From the NCBI GenBank assembly GCA_017654735.1, contig JADPYG010000092.1, positions 175,288 through 239,287 of the forward strand: a DNA stretch of 64,000 nt, given 5' to 3'. How positions within the stretch are numbered: the stretch's first letter is position 1; every line of letters begins with the position of its first letter. Origin of the DNA: Vishniacozyma victoriae (taxonomy: Eukaryota; Basidiomycota; Tremellomycetes; Tremellales; Bulleribasidiaceae). The position numbers and the translations under genes are program-made. Shown here one piece after another: positions 23,790-33,915 of this stretch. The notes under the pieces were generated by a model. That model made no database searches and had not been told where the DNA came from. It saw only the letters and a program-made list of their open reading frames with translations.

Positions 23790-24183
23790 AACCATTATAC
23801 TACCTACAGTAGGAAGATACCATTCAGAAGTGATACTCAATCACTTGTACACATAGCAGGTCTATGCATTCGATACCATGCCATAATCATCAGTGGTTTT
23901 CGGTCCCACAAGATGCTCTTGATGATAGTCACGACTCTGTGTTCGGGGAGCCGGGCAGGTATCGAATACACGACGCCCATACATGAACACACACACATTG
24001 GCACGGTCTCCCTTTGACCTTCTGCCCGTATTGATTTCGCCGTCATCGTCATCAAGTGGCTGACGAGATGTGCGATGTGGAACCGATCGTTTTTTCCCAC
24101 CTGTTCACAATATCCTCAACACCCAGACCGCCATCCACAATCACACTTACCACTCAAACCAGCAACCGCACCATACTGTAAAC
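23790..24183. other. Spacer between tandem copies A and B, 394 bp
   Basis: 3' flank of copy A and promoter of copy B. Nothing else seen. Confidence 0.4.
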
Positions 24184-24675
24184 ATGGCACCCTGGACTGT
24201 TGATCAAGAGGTACGTCCCTGATCGGGACCAGTTTCTGACCACCAGGCTGTCCTATTCCGACACGTCCTTCGAGCCGCCCTGATATCTCGACAGGAAATG
24301 TATCGAGACCCCGCACTCCAAGCGTATTCGGCAAACTTCGGAAACGCCATCAATGGGAAACTTGAACAACTCCTAAAGAAATTCAGCGGTATTCCAGGAG
24401 CGGCGGATATTGTAGCTCAGGAGGTGGCGGATTTGAACAACAAGAAGACTACCCCTACCAAGCCGGCTGCAGGTAAGATTCCTGCGACCCCTAAATCGAA
24501 GAGGAGGAAGGCTGTCAAAGTGGAGGAAGAGGAACTTAGTGACGAGGACTGGTGCTGGCACTGTTGGAACGGATACAGTAGATCATCGCAAGAGGAATTT
24601 CGGATTTATGAGTTGTCTTTAGCAGAGGAATATCAAAAGAACATGGATTGCAATCGGGATATGACTAAGGAGTGA
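24184..24675 (+). CDS. Short Myb/SANT-like protein, tandem copy B, with a C-terminal extension
   Basis: Exons 24184-24210 and 24247-24675 encode 151 residues. It begins MAPWTVDQEAVLFRHVLRAA and has the family middle (GNAINGKLEQLLKKF, IPGAADIVAQEV) and the NNKKTTPTKP tail. Copy A stops right after its acidic LSEED end. Here the equivalent LSDED is followed by Trp (TGG) and about 39 further residues rich in Trp, Cys and Glu (WCWHCWNGYSRSSQEE). These look like former 3' flanking sequence read through after a stop codon was lost. The intron is 36 nt. Confidence 0.7.
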
Positions 24676-24985
24676 TGTATGCATACTGTACCAATGATTG
24701 AGCGCACAGGCCTCCAACGAGTGGGTCGGTCCCCCTCAAGGTTTACGTTTCACCCCTCAAGTCGGCAGCCATTTGAATTCAAAGTCCGGTCAGGTACCCC
24801 GAAACACCAGTGCACAAACTTGCTCCAAAGGATGCACACTCAAGTGGCTTGAGGAAAAGGGAAAGAAGGAACCGTAGCCAAGCCGATGAAGGTATAGGTT
24901 TGGATACCAAGTGTTCATCCCATCAATCAATTCCCCACCGTCAGCAACAAGTACTATCCCTACGCATACAGTATACATCTTTATA
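24676..24985. other. Spacer between tandem copies B and C, 310 bp
   Basis: 3' flank of copy B and promoter of copy C. Nothing else seen. Confidence 0.4.
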
Positions 24986-25378
24986 ATGACTCCCAGTCGA
25001 CCCTGGTCGGAAATTGAAGATGTAAGTCATCGTGTGGTCAATGTACCGGTAGTCATTGCGATAAATGGCTGACGAGATCAGGTGACCCTCTTCAGACAAT
25101 TAGTCGCTTCAACTCTCGCATCTTGAGCCGCTTTTTATAGTAGTCCCGATCTCGCTCCTTGGTCATCTAATGGTGGCGATAGAATCAATAAGAAGATCCA
25201 ACAACTCTTGAGGAAAGTCGGGGCTGGAATCCCGGGGGCTAAGGAAGTGGTAACTGAAAAATTGGCCAAGATTGGAAGAGGCGGGGGCGGAAAGGGGAAA
25301 ACTCCAACTCCAACCAAGAAGGGAGGGAAGAATAGGAAAGTGGAAAGCGAGGAGGAAGAGGAGATCAAAGAAGAATAA
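24986..25378 (+). pseudogene. Short Myb/SANT-like tandem copy C with an in-frame TGA
   Basis: Exons 24986-25021 and 25082-25378. It begins MTPSRPWSEIEDVTLFRQLV and has the family middle (INKKIQQLLRKVGAG, IPGAKEVVTEKLAKI) and the TPTPTKK tail, ending at TAA 25376-25378. A TGA at 25124-25126 interrupts the frame. At the aligned place copies A and B read LASR and LISR, so the stop stands where Arg is encoded and is explained by a CGA to TGA change. All the rest is open, with splice sites intact, so the loss is recent, or the product is a 26-residue stub or depends on readthrough. Confidence 0.7.
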
Positions 25379-25439
25379 GGCTACAATGCATGTATAAACG
25401 TACAAGTGATGATGCGTCTGATGACATTACACAACATGA

Positions 25440-28400
25440 TCAAGATGGACCAAGATCCTGACTCCTGGTACTATCCCTCCAAGCTTTCAAAGCTGCTTTC
25501 TTCCTCTTTCCAGAACCGACCACTCCTGTTGCTGATCCTCTTAATCCAGTTTTCGGTACCAAGATCTCCGACGCCGTGATCGAGGAGGAAGGACCGATAT
25601 CGGGCGGAGGCATCGATTCTTTTCCAATTTCTGACATTGTACTGGAAGCTGTGCTTCTCCGTGGTCTGCCTTTTTTCGGTAATTCAACAGATTCGTCATC
25701 GCCTACCACTTCTGATTCTGATTTCTTCTTTCGAGGTTTCCGGACTGGTTTGGGTTTCTCCCCACTAACACTTCCCTCGCCCTCCCCATCACCCTCCGTT
25801 GGCTCAATTGCTCGAGATTGACTCCTCCTCTTTCCCGTTCCTTTACCCTTCGGATCCTCCGCATCGAGATCTACCATCATCTCCTCCCACCCCGGATCAA
25901 ATCCACCAACAACCCTAGCCTCAGCTTCCCTATAAGCTTTGATAACAGCCAGTAACCTCTTGGAGACATTCGCTGTAGTCCTGCGCCTAGGGGCGTAATT
26001 GCCCGAACCAGCTGATAGGTCAAAGAATGGATCGAGAGTTGCTTGTTTGTTGAGCTGGCCGACTTTTCCTCGACGGGCTATACGTTGGACGATCGGTGTT
26101 AATTCGTCATCTACTTTCGAGATTGACCAGGATAATTCTTCGTGTAGGAATGAGCGGAGGGCGGAGAGTTTGGGGAATCCCCAGTGGAATGGTTCTTCCG
26201 ATTCATCCGTGACTGGGTATTTGTACGCTTCTCGCTAATCGTCAGCTTGCTCGAGTCAGGAGATGTGACGACTTGCAACGAGGTGATTAGGCCAATCTGC
26301 CGTGAGGAGGATAGTGGCTGCGAATCGCTTTTTCTACCAATCAGCCGAATTTTTAAGGACAGGCAATACGCACAAAGCTCTTCTTCCACTTTGTATTCGT
26401 CTCCTTCTCCGTATCCTGACCCCTCTGAACAGCGGTCCACCAAGTCTTGAAGTTTTCAATCCCATTAGGTCCCGGAAACTCCGACAGCAATTCAAGTGCA
26501 ACGACAGGTCCAACGCCAGGCAATCCAATCGTATAATCACTCCCCAGCAGATAAGCGAGGGAGATGAGTCGTTCTCGAGACAATGCGAGTTCCCGTTCGA
26601 TATCGGAAGAGAGGAAACATTCGGCGTATTTGGCATCATTGAAAATGTTCTTGAAACACTGTGAACCGCCGAATAGGAAGACATCGGAATCGTCGGTGAT
26701 GATGCCGTCGACTAGACCTAGCTCGGCAAGTTTGGCACATTGAGCTTCGGCTTCCATGGGTGCAGTGATGTATGGTATACCATAATGTCGAAGTAGGGTC
26801 TATCATCAGCTTTTCTCCTCATGGCGAGTTGAGTGTAACATACCTGAATCTGAGCGACCATAGCCTGAGTAATCTCATCCGAATCCCTCATAGCCACTTT
26901 ATTTTGATTGTTCAAAACCCTAATCTCATCATCAATCTCCCCCCTGACCTCATTCAAATCCCGATTCCGAATAGAAGCCATAAACCTCGCATAATCATCC
27001 TGCTCAGCCACCATTTCAGCAGGAGCCATATCTTCATCATTATCCTCAACTTCAGACGGAATTGTCTCGCCAGATTGAGCAGGTTGAAGTGGTGGTCTAG
27101 ACACCGGACCCGGGGATGGGGATTTGGACCATTCAATCTGATCGTCTTCATCCTCTTCTTTATCTTCGTCTTCGTCGTTTGAGTCGTTATTATCTCCGTC
27201 GTATACCGATCCTTGATGGGATGAAGGGACGGATTCTTCAGCCATTTCCATATATGAATGGCGATCGACCGGTCTTGTCGCGCGGATACCGAGGAGCGAG
27301 TTGGAGAGATTATCGGGATCTTCTGGTTCAGAAGCAGGAGTGCGGGAGATACTGCGGGCGGAAGAGGCCCGAGACAGAGCAGGGGATGGTCGTTGAGACA
27401 GTCTGGACAACGATCGGGGCAGGGATGGACGGACTGGAGCGAGTTCGGCATCTTTTGAGAGTCTCTCGGGAAGGATCGGCCGAGGTGTTGGTGCACTCCC
27501 TCCTGCTCGCATGTTTTTCGGTATACCGTCTGTAGTCTCTTGACGGAGCCTGCTTGGCCCAGCAACGCTCTGCTGTCGCTGATCCCCATTCGTCGAGCTG
27601 GATGCGACAACTGGTTTGGCGGGACTCGGTACAATCTCCATATAATCATCTTCGTCATCCTCCACGATAATTGGTTTCTCAGAAGGGGCAGTTCGAATAC
27701 TCGTTGGTTTTTGAGTCTGAATCGATCTCGAATTGGCAAATGCTGCCTCAAGCTTCTGATCTACCTCTTGTAGATCAGAGGGACTGCTGACGACGTGATG
27801 GGTCTGATCGACGTCGATCGGCATTGGCGCCGATGCAGGTGGAGCGGAGTGATCGCTATTAGTGACTTGCGAGAATTGTGATGACTGGTTGTTTGTCGAT
27901 TGAGCAGGAATGATCGGTTGATCAAGTCTGGTCGAGGGTAATGTCGAGGGCGTAAGGGGTGCCGTGACCTCCTCCATATCCTCGTCCTCATCCTCGTCCG
28001 CAATGTCAATCTCGATAGGCGTTGGCTGAGCCGACAGGTTTTGCGGAGTAGGAACCGCCGAAGGAGCCAAAGAGACTTCCTCGAAACTATCTTCCGATGT
28101 CGCCGAGTGAATCGATTCAACAGACATAGCTCTCACATCCGCCTCTTTTCGACTGATCGCCAAAGCCCTAGCTAGATCCAAATCCGCTTCTTCTTCATCC
28201 GACCCTAATTCCTCTTGTTGCAGTGCCAGAGCTAGTGCCTCGTCATTTGCAGATGGGACTACTTCTGGTTCCTCGTCTTCTTCCGTTGATTCGAATAAGG
28301 GCATAGCACCTGGTAAGCGTGCTTTACCGAATGATTTCGGTTCAATATCGAGTGATGCTCGAGGTGCTTTCTTGGGGGCGTATCTCGCTGCTATTGCTTC

Positions 28401-29793
28401 TAACACTTCTCTTCGGCGATGTTCGCGCAGATCAGGATCGGTTGTTTGCCTGGAAGGTTGTGGAGGTGGGGCGACTTCTTGAATATCTCCATCACTATAG
28501 TCGGAATCGGTATCGCTATACACCTCTTCGCGGGCTGGTTTATCGTCCTTCACCTCGATCGGTTTCTGCTTTGACCCTTCCCTGATACCCAATGCCCATC
28601 CTCCTCCCTGAGCTTCATCCCTCTTCACAAGCACATACTCCCTATTCCTCTCTGCGGCTATACGGACTGGGATCTTCAAATGAGCCGACCCGACCGAATC
28701 GGTGACCGTATAAAGTTGTTGCGTGAGTGCGTTCCTCTGACTTAGGTTTTTGATTTGCGCCATTGAAAAGTCAATAGCAGAAGGGGCGGCACGTAACATG
28801 TCTGCTAATCGTTTTGTCGATGTTATCCTTGATCTCGCCCTCATATCTCCCACAATCTCATATTGGACTTCTGTCGGTAATGCTCGGAATTCGGGTGATT
28901 CAATATCGATATCTTCAGGATGGACTTCGTCAATGAATTGCTTCAATTCCGCTTCGGTTGCTAAACGTGCGTCTGGTTTATCTTCGGTCGATACGGTCGG
29001 CATTGAGGCATCAGGTAATTTGTATGGATCCATTTTCCTGAATTTCTTCCGTCTCTCTTCCCGTGGATCGGGAGGAGGTGTCAATGTTCGTTTCGCATTC
29101 GTGGCCGATGTGGAAGGTTCAACACGGGGTCGAGATGGTCCAGCCTGACCTTCCAGTTCATCCAGATAGACAGCTCCTTCCGCAATCTGATCCCCTTCAT
29201 CCTCGTAATATCGTGCAGCATCCGCTGCAGCCTGAGCTTCTTGTCGGGCAGCACCTTGTTCCCGCGCACTGATATCAGCTGAGCACCGACAATACAAGAT
29301 ATAAGCTCACGTCTGAGCAGCTTTTACTGCCTCCCTCCTCATTTGAGCTGCAAACAGCTTCTCAGCCATTCGAGCATGATTGGCAGCAGCTCCAGCCTTC
29401 TTCCTCTTCCTCTCCGCGATGGTACTACGTTTCAGGACTGGCGCGCCTCCATCGAATACAAAGACAGGCTTAATTCCGTGGAATAGCAGTTTATTGATTC
29501 GCCGCAGGAAACCTACATTGTTAGGGCCCTTGTTTGACGTCTAGGTAGGAGGTGACTCACCCAGCACATGAGCATTTACCAAAACTCGTCCGTCCTTGTC
29601 CCGCATAGTAGCTTGGAATTGGTACAGCCAGATAGAGCTATCGATAGCCATTCTCTTACCCTCCATACTCTCGATTCTGCCTTTCAGCTGATGGGAGCTC
29701 CATGATCGTTGCGAGAGCTTCATGAGTTGACGGTACTTACTGGACAGGCCGAGAGACGGGATTGAGAAGCGACCATAGACCTTTTACACCCAT
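25440..29793 (-). CDS. RAD2: DNA repair endonuclease RAD2/XPG
   Basis: Structure-specific nuclease that makes the 3' incision in nucleotide excision repair. Exons 29793-29741, 29676-29561, 29512-29311, 29268-26844, 26799-26374, 26333-26277 and 26234-25440 encode 1357 residues. The N-terminal nuclease domain starts MGVKGLWSLLNPVSRPVQ and has MAIDSSIWLYQF and KPVFVFDGG with metal-binding Asp residues. A long acidic spacer (~130-915) is typical of RAD2/XPG. The internal domain has APMEAEAQCAKL, GIITDDSDVFLFG and the helix-hairpin-helix DYTIGLPGVGPVVAL. The tail is basic (GKRKKAALKAWRD). The sixth intron (26276-26235) starts with GC, not GT. The assignment is firm. Confidence 0.95.
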
Positions 29794-30061
29794 CTTGGGA
29801 GAGCGAGATCACCGTTCACTTCACCCGCTGATCTTACCGGACTATCACAGGCTTGAATAGTCGGGGACCCGAGTAATTGTCGAGTATGATATATAAGTAC
29901 AATACAGCTCAAAAGTACCACCTACAAGTACCATCAAGAGATGACGAAGGTGGAGGTGTGAGTAATTGCTTCCGTCTTACCATATCAACATGACAAATTC
30001 AAACGCGTAGAAGTAAATCAAGTCGCGTCTCAATAGCGATATCAAATAATATCAACCCATC

Positions 30062-30611
30062 ATGTCCACGCCAGGCTTGACAACAGCACAAGAGATCTTT
30101 CTTCAGAAACAGAAGGAACATGCTGGATTACAAGCTTTGAGGGAGAGTTCGGCGTTGCTTCTGCAGCGGGTGGAACAGTTGGCGGAGATGAGTAATATAA
30201 TGGCTGATGGAGGTGAAGGTGAGTCTCGGTCTCGATAGAGAGGGCATTGGAGCCAGTCAAGGGAGAGTCTTGCAGCGATTCTGGAGCGAGCTTGTCGGCA
30301 TAAGGGCGACAAGATTGATGAAAGATGGTCAATATGCTCGTCGGATACGGGATGGGCTGTAGGAGGAACAAAGCTGATAACTAGCGGTCGGAGCTGTCCT
30401 GCGTAATTGGCCTCACGTCTTTTCAATCCTCAACAACTTCGGTAAGTACCCTATTTGAATAGCATTGGAAGAAAGAGGAAGAGAGAGCTAATGAATAGAT
30501 CCCACACCACCTCCAACAGATCCTAACGACACCCAGACAGCGGACGATGAAACGCAAGAACCACTTCCCCAACTCGTTCGATTACCATATACCACCGACA
30601 AGAGTACTTAG
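30062..30611 (+). CDS. DAD2: DASH complex subunit DAD2
   Basis: Part of the DASH/Dam1 ring that couples kinetochores to microtubules in fungi. Exons 30062-30218, 30385-30441 and 30499-30611 encode 108 residues. The coiled-coil N-terminal half (QKQKEHAGLQALRESSALLL then RVEQLAEMSNIMADGGE) is followed by the DAD2 signature AVGAVLRNWPHVFSILNNF and a short acidic tail. The length fits the family. The first intron is 166 nt, long for this genome. It is divergent from RAD2 across 268 bp. Confidence 0.9.
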
Positions 30612-30994
30612 ACATAGACCATCAAATGATGTCAATAGAACCATGTTGTATAGTGGCCCAATTTAGTATGTATCCTCATAGACATAGTGGAGTTCTCTCT
30701 TTTTCCATCTCTCACACCATCACTGGCTGTTCCATCTAATCCTGCCTGGTAGTGATCTCTCACACGAGAAGACCTCGCCCATGCTTCAGTACATCAAAAT
30801 ACCGTAGCAGAGCCAAGTAATTCACCTACTACTCATCCCTTTCATCTGCCCGAACAGCCTCATGGTCCCCCTCGCCCTCCTAGGTCGACACCACGTGACC
30901 AAGTTCCGCCCCCACCTTGAATCTATAAATACAATGAATTACCTCTTCATTCGAGTCAAGTCGGATCACTTTCCTCTTTCAACACCAAACAACC
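30612..30994. other. Intergenic gap, 383 bp
   Basis: 3' flank of DAD2 and promoter of the methyltransferase. Nothing else seen. Confidence 0.4.
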
Positions 30995-31987
30995 ATGTTC
31001 TCGCATCTCGACGCGGATGCTCTTGCGGCACTACATCATATAGACCCCCAATCACCACTTGCGGCATCATTATCCCCAACGACAATTCAGAACTTTGCTA
31101 AAACACAACTCCCACAAACTTCACATCGTGTTGAAGTTGTCAAAGCCTGGAATGTCGAGCTTGATGGAAGGAGTGTATTGGAGATTGGATGTGGTCAAGG
31201 TGATGCTAGTGTCGTATTAGCTAGAGCAGCTGGTCAAGGAGTCGTGACGGCATGGGATCCAGCTAGTCCAGATTACGGTGAGTACACAGTCAAGTAGAGC
31301 TGGGGGCTGATATTAGGCTCTCCGTTAACCGTTGGTCAAGCTCAAGGTAATTTGGTGTCGAAGCCGCAGCTCCAGAACCTTCGGTTCCACTTAGGGTGTC
31401 CTCTAGCCAGCGTCCTCGATGTCAAATACGACGTCGCAGTGCTTCTACATTGTATCTACTATTTCCCATCCGCATCTATCCTCTCCCAAACATTGAAGGA
31501 CCTTCATCCACAAGTCGATACGCTTTGTATAGCTGAGTACGCTCTCCAAACATCGTTGCCGGCCCAACAACCCCACCTTTTAGCTGTACTAGCGGAACAA
31601 GCCCTAGAAGCACTCAAACCAATGGGTGAATCACAATCGAATGTTCAAACTGTATTATCTCCACGCGCAATCATAGCTCTGGCGGGCAAATGCGGATGGA
31701 ATATAGTACAGGAGAAGATAATTACGCCTGATGAAGCACTTCAAGATGGAAGGTGGGAAGTTGGGACGGTTTATAATAAAGGGTGGATGGATGAAGTCGA
31801 CATGGTCTTGGACAAGGTCGGAGACGAGACAGGTCGTCATCGGGCACATTTGTCGGCTATGCAGGATGCGACCATTGCGGCCGTTGATAGGCTTGGGTCT
31901 GAAGGGGCCGATGGGGTAAAGGGCATGAACAAGGTCAGGACGATGGATGTTTGGTGTGCAGTCTTTAAACGCAAACTTGAGGCTTGA
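30995..31987 (+). CDS. SAM-dependent methyltransferase, class I
   Basis: Exons 30995-31277 and 31317-31987 encode 317 residues. Motif I is VLEIGCGQGDASVVLA near residue 62, with the acidic end of strand 2 in VTAWDPASP. Motif IV-like VKYDVAVLLHCIYYF and a C-terminal beta-hairpin region follow. This is a soluble Rossmann methyltransferase (methyltransferase-11/12 type). The fungal proteins of this shape that I know are uncharacterised, and the substrate cannot be read. The intron is 39 nt and splits GG in motif-free sequence. Confidence 0.8.
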
Positions 31988-32221
31988 GGTCGAAACCTCA
32001 TGGCAGTCGCGTATGAACGCTCAAATACCATCCGTATGGCCCGACCACGAAAGCTCAAGGCAAAGTATGTTGTACTCCGGATGATTATGATATGCATCGT
32101 CATGTCAATCCACTTCCTTTCTAATCTATCCTTTGATTTCACCCTTGACGCCGATCTTTCTCACCCCTTCAATTCTCATCAAGACGACAGATGAAAAATA
32201 CTTATTCTCTCTCACATCACG

Positions 32222-32680
32222 ATGCAGGGCCAAATCCAAACGAACCATCTTTCCCTGCTCCTATTTGTCTCACTCGTCGAATACACCAATGCCCTCCCAC
32301 AAACTGCTCAGGGGAGACCGGCGGTAGTCGTTGATCGAGATCAATCAGCTATCAGCTCAACTATGAGGTGGGTACAGGAATACTTCTTCTACGTCTGTCT
32401 TGGAGTCGGTGTGTTCCTGTATATTACCTAGACTGTCGATGAGGCTGACACGACAGGTGTATTCATTGTGATTGTAGGATGCATCTGGATGAAGAAGAGA
32501 AAGAATAAGAAAGCTAGACAGCGATTGGCTGACAAGGCTGAAAACTCCCAAACCTCGAGAGGGACGTTTGAGATGAAGGAGGCGCACCGTGATCGAGATG
32601 AGGGCGATGGTATCAGGAGGATGTTGAGATTGATCGGTCTCTCATCGCGACCAACACGGAACGAGAATCCGGGACGATGA
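32222..32680 (+). CDS. Short type I single-pass membrane protein, first of a pair
   Basis: Exons 32222-32408 and 32457-32680 encode 136 residues. A signal peptide (NHLSLLLFVSLVEYTNALPQ, likely cut after NA) leads to a ~30-residue outer part. The membrane segment YFFYVCLGVGVFIVIVGCIW is split by the intron, followed by a basic juxtamembrane KKRKNKKARQR and a hydrophilic tail. The plan and intron position (in a GVG inside the membrane segment) are shared with the next gene, so the two look like old tandem duplicates. Function unknown. Confidence 0.7.
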
Positions 32681-33315
32681 ACGCTTTTGTAGGTCATAGA
32701 GCCTAGAGCTTCATCATGTATGAATCAGTTCGTGGCACCTATGCGGTGGCCACAAATGTATACCCTGACTGTATTGGGGATGTGAAGGATTGAATTTCGT
32801 GCGGCTAGGCGCCAAACGTAGAGAACGGCACTAGAAATATCGAGACGTGCCGTCCTTTGTTCTTCAACCGAGATCTAAAACACTTTTTACCTTGTCGATT
32901 CAATCGACCCGTACTCGACATGAATTTCGACATGACTACGCGGCTGGAACCTGTTGGCTGTATGATAGATACGCGCTATGAACTCTGACTCGCCTTTCTA
33001 CTAGATCTCCGTAACGTATCCCTATGTCCCATTTCTCCCTCCCAAATCAGCCCTTGATGTCATCCTTGCATATCACGCGGGCGATCCATTCAAACCTTGA
33101 TTTAACACGGGATGCGAGACAAGGTAGTGGTTTCAGTAGCGAGTCAGTACGGTACTGATCAGCATGAATGAGTGTGACCAACCTTTCTCACCCATCCCTA
33201 GCCCTCCCTTCGTCTCAACCCGCTGATCTGCTTGACCTTTTAATCTGATGAGTAGAAATGAGCATCATATTAGTTCAAGGAGCTTTCAATTTCCTCTTTT
33301 ATCAGACCAATCGCC
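32681..33315. other. Intergenic gap, 635 bp
   Basis: Separates the two single-pass membrane protein genes. Short TA-rich patches; no coherent frame, RNA or repeat recognised. Confidence 0.4.
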
Positions 33316-33805
33316 ATGATACACTTCCAAACTCGATTGGACCATATCTTACTCTCGAGCATACTACTCTTTACCCACATTAGCTCCGCGAACGCCGTTC
33401 CACAAGTCGCAGATTACCCACCGAGAGTCATCGCCCGGCCTCCAGGTCGAGTTGTGCAGAAAGAATCTGGAGGTTTCTCTTGGGTTAAGTTTATCAACGA
33501 GCACTCTCTACATCTAGCCGTGGCCGTGGCCGGTGTTGGTTTGTCTTTCCTCACTGGTCATGAATCTGGGTTGATCTATTTTAGGGGTGGTGTTCATCCT
33601 GACGTGTTTATGCTGCTGTTGCTGCTGTGGTCGAGGGTCTCGTACCCGGAACGGCGGGGAGAGCGATAGTGATCGGGAGATGAATGAATTGGCGCGAAAG
33701 AATATGTTTTATACTGCTTTCTTGCCTTCAAATTGGAGGCAGAGGTTTGGTAGGAATAGAGGTTTACGTAACGATCGTAACTCTGGATTCTGTTGTATAC
33801 AATAG
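33316..33805 (+). CDS. Short type I single-pass membrane protein with a cysteine cluster, second of a pair
   Basis: Exons 33316-33538 and 33585-33805 encode 147 residues. A signal peptide (ILLSSILLFTHISSANAVPQ) is followed by a short outer part. The membrane segment LAVAVAGVGVVFILT is split by the intron at the GVG, just as in the gene 1 kb upstream. Directly after it come seven cysteines in the run CLCCCCCCG, a likely site of palmitoylation. The tail ends FCCIQ, which is not a clean CAAX box but is close. The NAVPQ/NALPQ start of the mature part is shared by the pair. Function unknown. Confidence 0.7.
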
Positions 33806-33915
33806 TAGACAGTAGACTATACTTCAACGTATATTATACATTCTGTATATATCACATACATACTCATACCTTCTGGACTATACTTGGACCAGGGGACATA
33901 TATTCATCGCCAAAG

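Noticed and set aside
26954..28120. Long open frames of 119 to 265 codons on the minus strand within RAD2, and smaller ones on plus
   Set aside because: They are shadows of the real RAD2 exon in other frames; the acidic, Ser/Glu-rich spacer of RAD2 yields open alternate frames.
30219..30384. Box C/D-like motifs (TTGATGA and CTGA) in the long DAD2 intron
   Set aside because: The C box is off consensus, the D-like CTGA is the branch site and no terminal stem forms.
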